Origin: Sodalis sp. Ffu
GTDB taxonomy: Bacteria > Pseudomonadota > Gammaproteobacteria > Enterobacterales > Enterobacteriaceae
Assembly (NCBI GenBank): GCA_024748595.1
Contig: CP072944.1
Span: 1,210,001 to 1,274,000, forward strand
Length of the DNA stretch: 64,000 bases
Reading direction: 5' to 3'
Of the stretch, positions 23,722 to 34,874 are shown in pieces. Both the position numbers and the translations under genes were made by a program. Position 1 is the first letter of the stretch, and each line of letters starts with the position of its first letter. The notes under the pieces were generated by a model. The model was not told the DNA's origin and ran no database searches. It saw only the letters and a program-made list of their open reading frames with translations.

Positions 23722-23899
23722 TATGGACATTCCTTGTAATTACAACTGCGCTCGATATAGTTGATTTTTATCTAAAGAATCTTAGGACGCCTAGGATAAT
23801 TCGACAAAACATCCTGGTTTACGCATCTTTCCTTACCGTGCTGCGTGGAAAAGGTGGTGTTTCTATTCAGTCGGCGGAGTTGGGGGAAATACTTATGCT

Positions 23900-25576
23900 T
23901 ATTGTTTTGGCCTCACGATTTGATAATGCTCTGTAGCTTCATTTTGTCCAATACTATACGCGACGGTTTATCCAGCATTACTAATTCCAACGATTGATCG
24001 AACAGCGTATTTAGTTCTTCATTGCGCGCATATGATACCCAATTTTTAGCAGCGACATGGCGCTAGTTTATTCGAAAATGGTATATTAATCGATCATCTT
24101 ATTTTATACGGTGAAGGTGATATCATTGATTACCTTGTGACAGGTAGGTAATCATATCTACTGATGGACGCTGTGTCCGCTTAGAACAACACTAGATAAA
24201 TATCAGCAACAAGCTGTCTTTTATATTAAGTGGGTAATCAGTTTTCTATTTTTGTCTATCGCCATCTTACTAGAGGCGCTCTATTTTCGCCCAGATTATT
24301 AGTGCAAAGCTTTGGCGGTATTTCATATCGGTGACCATTTGGTCAGGAGGAGATGAAGGATGCCTTTAAACACCTATATACAAAAGATGGGGATGATGGT
24401 GGTGACCAGATTACTTGCCCAGAACCGTTGATGGCGGGCTGAGAACAAATGCGGTATTTTATTAAGATCGACGATGATTGGTTGTTTACCGAGCTTGTTG
24501 AGTCCCAATTAGTGGTTAATTGCTTGGCGGAGTTTTCATAGTCCAGCATTTTATCAAATAGATCGTTTGTCTAAATATCGATCACTTTCGCCCTTGAGCA
24601 GGGATTTGACTAATCAGAATTTAAGCAACCTAGTGTATTATTTTAGTGCAAATATATCTGCCAGTTACTTCCACCTGCGCGAATATCAGAAGATCCGGTT
24701 GGCCCGTTGCATGAAAGCTATGTTGTTTTGTCGTATGTCATCAAGCTTTGCTGATATTGATGGGTGAATGCTTGTGCTACCCACTGCTATTTTATCTGGT
24801 TTTGTTTTTATCCATAGTCGGGTGGATTACTAGTTGGTTGTGATAATACTTACTTTGCTATTGTTTTATGCTCCCGGCAAGCTTACCTACTGTTGCGACG
24901 CTTATTTTTTACTCATGTATGGCTTTGTCCGCTATTACGTTGACGGTTGATCCATATGCTGAGACGATATTTTGATGCTATTGTAAGCGGGGCAGCGATC
25001 TGAGCGGAATAAGTGTTGCTGAATTTTAGACGCCGCAATTTTGGGGTATTCTCTAGTTTTCCTATAAATTATATTTTCTCTGTTAGGTGGGATAATAACG
25101 GGATAAAATTAACAACATATTTGCTGTGATTGCTTGCTGCCACGGTGCAGGGCGGTTTGTTTATCATGTTGAAAGTATACGACGTATTAGAGGCCCATTG
25201 TCTATCGAGCTACCTGTTTTCCTGTATACGGGCTCGTTTTCGGTAGGTCATAATGGATTTTACTAGGTATCTGGGAGAGATTCAGGAAATTCGAAATGGT
25301 AATGCGGTTACTGTTTTGGTTGTGCCGGCAAAACACTGTAGGTTGTGTATGTATTTCGTCTACCTACCAGTTGCTGGTAGAGGGGTATAAGACACACTTA
25401 GAATGTAATACTTTGCCCGGCTTAAAATGGGCCTGGAGGGTGTTTGGAGAAGAAATACAACTAGGATCCGGCTGGGGTTGATGCAGGGAGCGATATGTCC
25501 TTTGCAAATTGAGTCAGGGTAGATACGGATGGTTGTAAACAGATCTTGGATTTATCATTTTATGGCTATGATAATG
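23900..25576 (-). pseudogene. ftsK: decayed FtsK linker and DNA-translocase motor
   Basis: Minus-strand fragments, in order and in different frames, match the C-terminal motor of FtsK. They are IIVDLNKIPHL (family VVADLAKMPHL); in another frame NGSGQVI where the Walker A GTTGSGKSV should be; MVTDMK; TQRPSVDMIT (family ATQRPSVDVIT); and EELNTLFDQSLELV (family EELDPLFDQAVQFV), then a stop before the DNA-reading gamma domain is complete. The Walker A lysine is gone, and the spacing between fragments is far too short, so internal pieces have been deleted. The linker is not recognisable. The motor normally pumps DNA at the septum and activates XerCD at dif. Confidence 0.85.
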
Positions 25577-26308
25577 TTATAGCGGGTTATAAAGCGCGTT
25601 ATTGCTGTCATCTGGTGAAAGTGGATCTCCATTTTTATCAATATTGCTGTGGTGATCGTACTCATCATCGAGTCGTCGGTGGTTGGATATAAAGTCTAGA
25701 AAGCAGAGTACTATGCTGCCAATTTTTTCGGCTATGCTCAACCAGGACCAGCTGGTGAACAATGTGAATCCTGATGCCCATATGCATAATAGTGCTAGAG
25801 TGGCACTGATACCGTTAAACCACGATAGAACCGCGTTTTTTAGCAGGTTGCCAATAACGCCTCCGGAAGGGAAATAGTAAAAGAGGTTATCGATATTGAG
25901 TGCGACTAGACCACAGGAAGTTAGCAGTAAAGTAAGACTGCCTATAAGACTGAGTGATAGTGCGAAGAAGTCGATATAGTCGCGTTGTTTGTGTTGAAAA
26001 AAAATATTCCAGAAAAAGAACAGTATAATCGGCGGAATAGCATATGCTGGCAGGCCAAAGATAAAAAATAATGTATCGGCACACCAGGCACCTGCCTCGC
26101 CAGCCCGATTTACAATCGGGCCATGCCAGGCGGTCTTTGACCAGCTGGGGTCAGAAGGATTGAAACTGATCAGCGCGATCATCAAATAAAAGGCAAATAT
26201 TCCTACAATAACCAGCATTGCTCCCAGCAGCTGGTGGCAGTAGAGTTTTTTTAAAGATGTGTTTTTACTTTCTATATAATATTCCTGGCTCAAAATAAGG
26301 TTCTCCAT
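25577..26308 (-). CDS. ftsK: FtsK N-terminal membrane domain (truncated protein)
   Basis: The frame encodes the membrane-anchored N terminus of FtsK, which in E. coli is the part essential for septum formation. Hallmarks are ISFNPSDPSWSKTAW, GAWCADTLFFIFGLPAY, LTLLLTSCGL and FTLFTSWSWLSIAEKIG, with about four hydrophobic segments. It stops in the acidic linker (DDEYDHHS..DDSNNALYNPL) instead of continuing to about 1,300 residues. The start is uncertain: the ATG at 26308 lacks a clear ribosome-binding site, while a TTG at 26293 corresponds to the family Met-Ser-Gln-Glu-Tyr and has GGAG 9 bases upstream. The clean frame against a ruined motor suggests the division role is kept. Confidence 0.85.
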   Translation of the reverse strand: MENLILSQEYYIESKNTSLKKLYCHQLLGAMLVIVGIFAFYLMIALISFNPSDPSWSKTAWHGPIVNRAGEAGAWCADTLFFIFGLPAYAIPPIILFFFWNIFFQHKQRDYIDFFALSLSLIGSLTLLLTSCGLVALNIDNLFYYFPSGGVIGNLLKNAVLSWFNGISATLALLCIWASGFTLFTSWSWLSIAEKIGSIVLCFLDFISNHRRLDDEYDHHSNIDKNGDPLSPDDSNNALYNPL

Positions 26309-26393
26309 ATTTCTATTAACCAACATAATAACAGAGCAGATAGGTTGTCCGAAGCTGACATTGTATGAATTGATGGTGCATTTATGATGCTTT

Positions 26394-26888
26394 TTAACGC
26401 ATTTTAATGACCAAACGGTTGCTTTGTTTTACTTCTTCCATTACCACATAGGTCCGGGTGTCATTAACTCCAGGCAAACGCAACAGTGTCTCACCAAGCA
26501 CTTTACGATATGCATACATATCTGGTACGCGTGTTTTTAACAGATAGTCGAAATCTCCGGAAACTAGATGGCATTCCTGAATTTCTTCGAGTATTTGTAC
26601 TGCTGAATTGAATTGTTCGAATACATTTGGTGCACTGCGATTAAGTGTAATTTCTACGAAAACCAGTAATGATGCATCAAGATAATGGGGGTTTAGCAAC
26701 GCGGTATAACCTTGGATAAACCCCTGGCGCTCAAGACGGCGCATACGTTCCAGGCAAGGGGTAGGCGATAATCCTACTCGTTTCGATAGCTCGACGTTGG
26801 AGATTCGGCCATCCTTTTGTAATTCGTTAAGGATGTTACTATCGATGCGATCGAGATCTTTTCTCGGATGTTTTTTATTGTTTAGCAT
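26394..26888 (-). CDS. lrp: leucine-responsive regulatory protein
   Basis: A global regulator of amino-acid metabolism that binds leucine and wraps DNA as octamers or hexadecamers. 164 residues from MLNNKKHPRKDLD, the E. coli length. The helix-turn-helix is in ISNVELSKRVGLSPTPCLERMRRLE. The C-terminal ligand/oligomer (RAM) domain includes LVFVEITLN, HLVSGDFDYLL and GVNDTRTYVVMEEVK. The ATG just upstream (26891) is possible but less family-like. It is divergent from trxB across about 460 bases, as in enterics. Extremely conserved relative to the surroundings. Confidence 0.97.
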   Translation of the reverse strand: MLNNKKHPRKDLDRIDSNILNELQKDGRISNVELSKRVGLSPTPCLERMRRLERQGFIQGYTALLNPHYLDASLLVFVEITLNRSAPNVFEQFNSAVQILEEIQECHLVSGDFDYLLKTRVPDMYAYRKVLGETLLRLPGVNDTRTYVVMEEVKQSNRLVIKMR

Positions 26889-28318
<1,430 letters not shown>

Positions 28319-28739
28319 CAATGTAATGGTATTATATCTATAGCGGGGTGTGTTCTACTGACGTTAGGCGTAAGGTTATCGGCCTTGTGCAAAGCGTTTC
28401 AGTTAAACGTGGCTAAGTTTTATAAATATTGGATAATCAGTAGGTTGATTATTATTTCTAAAGTCTGGGTCTGGCTTATTTGTTATAGTCATTTATCGTT
28501 GTCGTGATTTGCACGATGGATATTATGACATTAAAAATTTAGCTTATTTACTGATGCAAGTATAGTCCTGTAGAGGTAGATAAAATTGTTTTAGTATTAA
28601 TTATACTGGCAACGGCTATCTTTGATTAGTCGTGTGAACCTCTTTCTCACCTTTATTTTATTCTTTTATACCATAATTAACGTAATTTTTGCCTTGGCGA
28701 TAGAGAGATTTTTGAAAATTAATGATTTTATTAAAAACG
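28319..28739. other. eroded region after trxB
   Basis: Occupies the place of cydD-cydC-aat-infA in E. coli, but only 420 bases remain and no fragment is recognisable. Cytochrome bd assembly transporter genes therefore seem deleted here; infA is found at the other end of the window. Confidence 0.45.
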
Positions 28740-28742
28740 TCT

Positions 28743-28760
28743 GATTTATTTAATAAAGCT
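28743..28760 (-). repeat. IS903-like terminal repeat at the clpA remnant end
   Basis: GATTTATTTAATAAAGCT resembles the reversed IS903-group end. It falls at the 3' edge of the clpA pseudogene, consistent with an insertion having contributed to the damage. Confidence 0.4.
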
Positions 28761-29235
28761 TACTCATTTGCCATTGTGCTTGCACGGTCTACGTCGTTGC
28801 AAGATAAATGTTGATTCTTTATCGTATGGGGCCAGGCTTTATCGTATCCCTTGTTGCATAGTATTGCGTGCATAGTTGTGACCTAATAGCGAAATTTGTC
28901 ATCCAGCTGTCCCTGCAGTTCAATAATAAACTTATCAACCAAAATAACATTGCAAAATCTGCCTTGCGGCTGCTGTTATTATTTAGCGTACTGTTATGCA
29001 GAATCTGCAGCAACAAGTTGAACACGTCCTGGTGATCCTGATCGCATCGTGTAGCATGACTGTGGATGCTTCAGCACTGCTTTGGTAAGCAAAGTTTCTC
29101 TGATCGTGATCCACATAACCGATAGCTATACCAATCAGGTGACTGATGGTATGGCGTTTCATATACTTTAGATATTGAACTGGAGCTGTGCTATATTTAG
29201 TATTTTCGCGAGTTGCATTGTGACTTTGGTTCTCC

Positions 29236-29278
29236 TAAACTAGTAAGATCGGCAAATAGGAACGATCTTACTAGTTTA
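29236..29278. repeat. perfect 16-bp hairpin inside the clpA remnant
   Basis: The arms TAAACTAGTAAGATCG and CGATCTTACTAGTTTA pair perfectly around an 11-base loop. It lies just upstream (in clpA sense) of the EVTVQL-like fragment, where no hairpin exists in a functional gene, so it must have arisen or been inserted during decay. Confidence 0.65.
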
Positions 29279-30004
29279 TTTTGATTGCCTCTATGTATCC
29301 GGATTAAGCAGTTACGGGGCGCTTGTCTCATTTATCATGTTTATAGCTTTATTTGGTTGGTAGTATAGTGTCGTGAATATATTTCATTGATAATACACCG
29401 CCGCTCAACTGTTTTAGAGGTATAGCACTATATCATGGTGTCATATTTGATTTTTAAGTCAGTGAAAGTTTGTGTGATTTCATCCACTATTGGTTCTATT
29501 ATATCAATTTTTTGGAAGTGATGTATGAGCGCACGATTTTTTCAAAAATATTGCTAAATTTTTCTATACACTTCTTTCCGTCTGATTGTTTTCATCTACC
29601 GGTGTTTCAGGTTTAGATGTATGCATTTATTTTTACGTATATCTTGGGAAATAGAATTAAGTATATCTATCAGGCTGACATCGTGCTTACGTAACAGATA
29701 GTTTGTTTGGAGTTCTTGTTCGTTGAAAATGGCTACTAGCACTTTTGTGCAGGAAATTTCACTAAATCTGGAAGATTGTATGTGAAAAACTACTTGCTGC
29801 AACCCACGCTAAAAGTTCATCATGGGTTGCGTTTGCAATCTTTTTTACTGGCTAGTAAGGTTGGTTGTTAAGTAGTGCAAGCAAGATATGTGCCATTGTC
29901 ATAAATTTATATCGGGGCTTGCAAGATCTGGCGAAAGCCATGTTTAAACTAGGTTTCAGTTTTTGGTAAACATTGCACCTACCATATATATTTTTCATTA
30001 GACA

Positions 30005-30300
30005 TGTCTCATGAGTACAAAACATGTACTAGTTTTCCTGCGTATTAATTGTATAAATTATTTTATCTATGAGACCTTCGCGGTATTAGGAACCACTGAA
30101 GGGTGCACATAAGTATCAGTTGCGTTGCATATTTAGATAGATACGTAAAGAACTCTTGCAATAGGTTAATAACAAATTTTAGGAGCGTATATTATATTGA
30201 TTTAAGTATGGCATTATATATTATGGGTAGTTCTAGTCTTCGACTATCATCTTTAGCTATTAGCCAAAGATCTTCCTCTAGCCTGGGCTTATGTTTAGCA
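30005..30300 (-). pseudogene. clpS: decayed ClpS adaptor
   Basis: Directly upstream of the clpA remnant on the same strand, as in enterics. Recognisable minus-strand fragments are EEDLWLIAKDDSRRLELP then IYNAIL (family AEDEVRDxLKPPSMYKVIL), YTLLKFVINLLQEFFTYL (family YTPMEFVIDVLQKFFSYD) and KYATQLI (family ERATQLM), then a frameshifted match to the KYARENEHPLLCTLE end. Several stops break it. ClpS delivers N-degron substrates to ClpAP, so adaptor and unfoldase have decayed together. An apparent open frame on the opposite strand (30103-30387) is its shadow. Confidence 0.82.
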
Positions 30301-31625
30301 TTGTTTGCTATTATAACTCTAAATAATATTCTATTGTGCCGTGGTGGGCACGGCAGCACTATCCTTTTTAAGTTTGCTACTGGATAAATAAAAATAATAG
30401 CCTTTAGTATTAAGATTTTGTTCAGGTGTACTTAGTTTCGCTTTAAAAATAATCAGTTCTTAAAGAGTAAGAGTTTCTATTAAAGTTGAAAATGTTGTTC
30501 GATAGCTTAGTAGCTTTACTTTGATCTTTTATGACTATCCTTTGCAAGTGCATGAGGAATATTGGATGTTGATAATTATTTGATTTGGACGTCAACAATA
30601 CTCATCGTAGTAAGAATTTAGTGTCGTGTGGGATGAGCTATTTGTCAAAAGTTGTCAAGTTATACCTTTATATGAGCAGTGCATTGTATGTATGCTAAAA
30701 TGATTGTATTGAATGATGTTTTATCGCCATGGCCTTATTTTTGCATTGTAATTTAGTGATGTTTGAGTTCCGTTAATTTATTTTTCGTGATATAACTCTT
30801 TATTCAGAATGCGTAAATAGTTTCGGGTTTTTGTTTTAAGTAGTCATTACATTTCCTGTTAAATATTGATTGGTAACCACCTGGAATAAATATAATTTAG
30901 CATGATCCGGTCAGTTGTTGGTTGCTTTATATAAACCTGATTTCTTTGCCAGTAGTCTATTCATGACTAGTAGGCGTATCGAAGCTCTGTTGGATGTATC
31001 TTTTATATTAATTAGGGTTACTGTAAAACCATCCAGGTAGTGCTGCAGCATCCATTATATTACTATTTAACAGGTTGGAGTGGATGATTTTGTGTTGTGT
31101 TAGCGATGGTCACGGAGTGCTTGTAGGGCAACGTTACCGTGAGTTGAGATGTTATACATGACATTAAGAGTTTGTGGCCCGTTCATTTAAGTCTAAATTT
31201 TATTAACTGAATAATGGAGTCTATCATAATTTTGTCAATGCTTGTCGGTCAGGTTGTTAGTAGAGATTTAATTTGTTTAATTAAAGTTCGTAAGGTTTGG
31301 ATAGTGTGGCACTAGGAAAACTGTGATATTTTTTAAGTCACTACATGTTAGTGATCCCGATCGATACAGACAGATAGTCGATGCTGGCTTATAATTTGCT
31401 CTTGTTATAAGGTAAAACATATTGCCAAACAGCCTGGATAGCGATTCTTTTGCAAGTACTTAATCGACAATACGGAATATATAGTAACTGGTTCTTGTTT
31501 TCAATGAGGATGGTAGATCGATAGGCAATCTGAAAAATGCCAAATAGACGCGATGTTTTATTTACAGCATGAACGCTTTTCGTTAGCGTGTAGGTTGTTA
31601 GTGGCTCATTTAAGGAATATTTCCT
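30301..31625. other. 1.3-kb eroded region
   Basis: No gene recognised; in E. coli cspD and the macAB region lie near here. A weak match to the middle block of the dispersed repeat (ATCGCCATGGCCTTA, TTGCATTGTAATTTAGT) is at about 30720-30760. Confidence 0.45.
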
Positions 31626-32537
31626 ATGTTTTCCGGTATTTTAGTCATACTTATCCCTTTTATCTGTGGCTACTTATTGCCCTGTTTGCCTTTTCCATGC
31701 TTGCGTGCTATAAATTTTTTGTTAAACATTATGGTGCATATTATTTTATTTTTGATGGGCATTCATTTGGCGTTTCTGCCTAATCTGGCCAATAATTTGC
31801 TGTTGATTGGTCTTTACGTTGGAGTCAGTGCTTTGTGTATTTTAACGATGAATGCACTGGCTCTCGCTGTGCTGGAGAAAATCCTCCCTTGGCCGGGACA
31901 AGTTTCTGACACGCCATCTCCTTCTCTTTGGTGCATGACTCTAGATTCTCTGCAATTATGTGCGGTGGTTATCGTAGGTGTAGCATTGGGATTGACCCAA
32001 TTTTCTTGGCTTGTTTGGGCTAGACAAGCTAGTGAGCTGTTATTAGTTCTGTTATTGTGTTTGGTTGGGATTAAACTGCGTAATAATGGTATGACGCTCA
32101 GGCAAACGATGATTAATCGCCGCGGAATTCTGGTGGCGTTGGTGGTGGCTATCAGTGCGCTGATGGGAGGCGCACTGGCCTCTATTTTGCTTGGTTTGCC
32201 GTTGCAAATAGGGTTGGCTTTATCCTCTGCTTATGGTTGGTATTCATTGTCCGGTATTTTGATGACCGACGCTTTCGGTGCAGTTATCGGCACAGCGGCG
32301 TTTTTCAATGATCTGTTGCGAGAGTTGTTAGCTATGATGCTCATTCCTATATTAATGCGGCATCATCCTAATACTGCTCTTGGGTTGTGTGGGTCCACGT
32401 CTATGGATTTTGCTTTGCCGGTATTACAACGTAGTGGCGGTTTGGAGGTAGTGCCGGCGGCAATTGTACATGGCTTTTTGCTTAGTTTATTAGCACCAAT
32501 TTTTATTACTTTATTTTCGGTTCCTGCCAACGCCTGA
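31626..32537 (+). CDS. lysO: L-lysine exporter LysO (YbjE)
   Basis: An inner-membrane protein that exports L-lysine (and the toxic analogue thialysine) in E. coli. 303 residues with about eight hydrophobic segments. Family blocks are MFSGILVILIPFICGYLLP at the N terminus, LVGIKLRNNGMTLRQ, INRRGILVALVV, YGWYSLSGILMTDAFG, GTAAFFNDLLRELLAMMLIP, GLCGSTSMDFALPVLQRSGG and PAAIVHGFLLSLL. AAGGA lies 9 bases before the ATG. In E. coli it lies on the same side of clpA as here. No lysine riboswitch was seen. Retention of an amino-acid exporter next to a preserved lysine pathway is notable. Confidence 0.93.
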   Translation: MFSGILVILIPFICGYLLPCLPFPCLRAINFLLNIMVHIILFLMGIHLAFLPNLANNLLLIGLYVGVSALCILTMNALALAVLEKILPWPGQVSDTPSPSLWCMTLDSLQLCAVVIVGVALGLTQFSWLVWARQASELLLVLLLCLVGIKLRNNGMTLRQTMINRRGILVALVVAISALMGGALASILLGLPLQIGLALSSAYGWYSLSGILMTDAFGAVIGTAAFFNDLLRELLAMMLIPILMRHHPNTALGLCGSTSMDFALPVLQRSGGLEVVPAAIVHGFLLSLLAPIFITLFSVPANA

Positions 32538-33632
32538 AGGATGATCCTACTAATATTTATAAACTTTATTTTTAGTTTATAAATATTTTTCTTTTTTTGA
32601 CTGTACTTGCATGCATAAATTGGTTAAGAATTGTTAATATTATAATAAAACTTTGATACATGGTAATGTTATTTTATAGTGCTATTGAATTGAATGTTTT
32701 GATAAAGGTAAATCAAAAGTTACAATATATAGTTGAGAGAGCATGATATTTGGCATCAGCAGCGTTTATATATGAAGTTATCGGTTTTGATTTGTTTTAA
32801 TGTTAGATGTAAAATGACTATGTTATTTTAAGTAACACGCTACAATTAACGAAACGACAGTCTATTCGGTTTATTTAGATAGGTATGCTAGCATCCATAG
32901 GATGCTGTTTGTAAGGTCAGATCGTTAATGCTCCTCCTCGAAATGGGTTTTGATTAGTATGGTACTGCTGATAGAAATGATGGTTTGCTCATTAACTTTT
33001 AATAAGAAATAACAATTTCAAAAACAAAAGATCAGGTATCAATGCTTTTTCTAGCAAAAAGCCTTAGGTCATGAAAATCAATCATAATGTATCTGATTTT
33101 AATATTACTAGATTATAGCTAATAATAATGGGGAGTTTAAGCTATGGCTATAGAACTACTACATAAATCAAATTATTTGCTAGGTATGCAAACTACTGGA
33201 CGAGTAGTATAAGAACTTTTAAATAATCATGCTTAATTTTAAGAGAAAAGTTTTTCTAAGGATATATTATTCAATAAAACTAGAAGATAAGTTCTAAACT
33301 AAAAATGGAATTCATAAAGGTATTTTTTTTGAGTGCCTTTTGTCATACAGGTGTAATGGCTGAATTATTCAATTATCAGATCAGTGATCTTCGTTTGATT
33401 AGTATGTTGTTATCGCTCGTCAAAATTAGATAAATTTTTCTAAAGCTGTATTTTAGCCGGGAAAATGCCGTGTATCTTTTTTCTTAACGTTAACGATAAA
33501 TTGTTATAATAGAGTATTTTCCAGTTATTCATCTCTTTCTTTAAATCATCATGTGTTGTTACCGGCGGTGAGCGGTGTTAAAACCATTGTTATGTAGTAC
33601 AAATTGTTTAATGGCAAAATGTGGTGTGGAAA
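32538..33632. other. 1.1-kb eroded region between lysO and serC
   Basis: After the lysO terminator no gene is recognisable. The junction corresponds to a jump in E. coli order, from ybjE to serC. The promoter for serC-aroA should be in the right part; none was clear by eye. Confidence 0.45.
32552..32595 (+). terminator. lysO rho-independent terminator
   Basis: The 14-bp arms AATATTTATAAACT and AGTTTATAAATATT are perfect, with an 8-base loop, and are followed by a T-rich run (TTTCTTTTTTT). It begins 15 bases after the lysO stop. Confidence 0.75.
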
Positions 33633-34718
33633 ATGAATCAGGTATTTAATTTTAGCTCCGGTCCAGCAATGCTTCCGGTGGAAGTATTGCTGCGGGCGAA
33701 GCAGGAACTGTGCAACTGGCATGGGACCGGGATGTCGATTATGGAAATGAGTCATCGCAGTAAAGAGTTTATTCAAGTGGCGCAAGAGTCCGAACAGGAT
33801 TTACGCGAGCTTTTAAATATTCCGGATCATTATAAAGTGCTATTTTGCCATGGCGGCGCTCGAGCGCAATTCTCTGCGGTGCCGATGAATCTATTGAGGA
33901 GATCATTAAGTGCTGATTATGTCGACGGTGGTTATTGGTCTCGTAGTGCGATGAAGGAGGTGCAAAAATATTGCCAGCCTCACGTGATCGATGTCATTAC
34001 TGAAATTGAGGGCTTGATTGGTATCAAGCCTATGCGTGACTGGTCGTTATCTGCAGGTAGCAGCTATATTCATTACTGCCCGAACGAGACTATTGACGGC
34101 TTGGCTATTGATGAGTTACCAGATTTCGGTGATCGGGTGGTGGTAGCTGATTGTTCTTCAACCTTGTTATCGAGACCGTTAGACGTTAGCCGTTTTAGCT
34201 TGATTTATGCTAGTGCGCAGAAAAATATTGGTCCGGCCGGGCTAACGCTGGTCATTATCAATGAAAACTTGCTGGGCCATGCTAGTAAAGAGTTGCCTTC
34301 GATTTTAGATTATCAAGTGCTGGCCGATAACGATTCAATGTTCAATACTCCACCGACTTTTGCCTGGTATCTTTCAGGTCTGGTGTTTAAATGGTTAAAA
34401 ACACAGGGTGGGTTAGTAGAGATGGATAAACGCAATCAGGTTAAAGCGGCTTTATTATATCAGACTATTGATGAAAACGATTTTTACCGCACTAGCGTCT
34501 CGCCTACCAATCGTTCGCGTATAAATGTGCCGTTTCAACTGGTGGATAGCAACTTATACAAATTATTCCTGGAAGAGTCGTTAGCAGCTGGCCTGCATGC
34601 CTTGAAAGGTCACCGAGCGGTGGGTGGTATGCGTGCATCACTATACAATGCCATGCCGTTGGCAGGTGTGCAGGCTTTGGTTGAGTTTATGCAAAAATTT
34701 GCCTGCCGTCATAGTTGA
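33633..34718 (+). CDS. serC: phosphoserine/phosphohydroxythreonine aminotransferase
   Basis: A PLP enzyme converting 3-phosphohydroxypyruvate to phosphoserine for serine, and acting in pyridoxal phosphate synthesis. 361 residues, about E. coli length. [15 protein letters not shown] starts at the family position (an upstream GTG at 33621 has no family support). HGGARAQF binds the cofactor phosphate, [11 protein letters not shown] carries the Schiff-base Lys197, and the C-terminal [19 protein letters not shown] is conserved. The usual FSST before the lysine reads CSST. It precedes aroA in the same direction (156 bases), the classic enteric serC-aroA operon. Confidence 0.96.
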   Translation: MNQVFNFSSGPAMLPVEVLLRAKQELCNWHGTGMSIMEMSHRSKEFIQVAQESEQDLRELLNIPDHYKVLFCHGGARAQFSAVPMNLLRRSLSADYVDGGYWSRSAMKEVQKYCQPHVIDVITEIEGLIGIKPMRDWSLSAGSSYIHYCPNETIDGLAIDELPDFGDRVVVADCSSTLLSRPLDVSRFSLIYASAQKNIGPAGLTLVIINENLLGHASKELPSILDYQVLADNDSMFNTPPTFAWYLSGLVFKWLKTQGGLVEMDKRNQVKAALLYQTIDENDFYRTSVSPTNRSRINVPFQLVDSNLYKLFLEESLAAGLHALKGHRAVGGMRASLYNAMPLAGVQALVEFMQKFACRHS

Positions 34719-34874
34719 GTGCAGTATGTCTTCACTTTGGTGGTGAGTGATACCTGCTTAATTGAATTTTATATTTTTGACTCTGTCTGCTTTGACGTCT
34801 GCTAATTTATCGGATCAAACTTGTTCTAGTAAGGTGTTGGAGCATGGATTTTATTTGTTGCTGGAGAATTGTAC

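Larger units (their letters stand above)
28740..29965 (-). pseudogene. clpA: decayed ClpA protease ATPase
   Basis: Minus-strand fragments follow ClpA in order. N domain: LSLNMAFARSCKPRYKFMTM, HILLALLNNQ, and VVFHIQSSRFSEISC with KVLVAIFNEQE and YLLRKHDVSLIDILNSIS, the latter still open for 69 codons. Second ATPase module: EVTMQLAKILNIA, MKRHTISHLIG, DVFNLLLQILHNSTLNNN and SSRKADF. C-terminal end: LVDKFIIELQGQLDDKF, NKGYDKAW. About 75 residues are missing between RKADF and VDKF, and the first ATPase module is deleted. ClpA feeds substrates to ClpP. In E. coli clpA also lies beyond trxB and opposes it. Confidence 0.9.

Noticed and set aside
29596-29802. 68-codon minus-strand frame as an independent small gene
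   Set aside because: Its sequence is the N-domain of ClpA (VFHIQSS, LVAIFNEQE, YLLRKHDVS); it is a surviving piece of the clpA pseudogene.
30103-30387. 94-codon plus-strand frame
   Set aside because: It is the antisense of the clpS remnant, whose fragments explain the sequence on the minus strand.
31400-31625. Lysine riboswitch upstream of lysO
   Set aside because: No L-box core motifs or terminator/antiterminator arrangement could be found.
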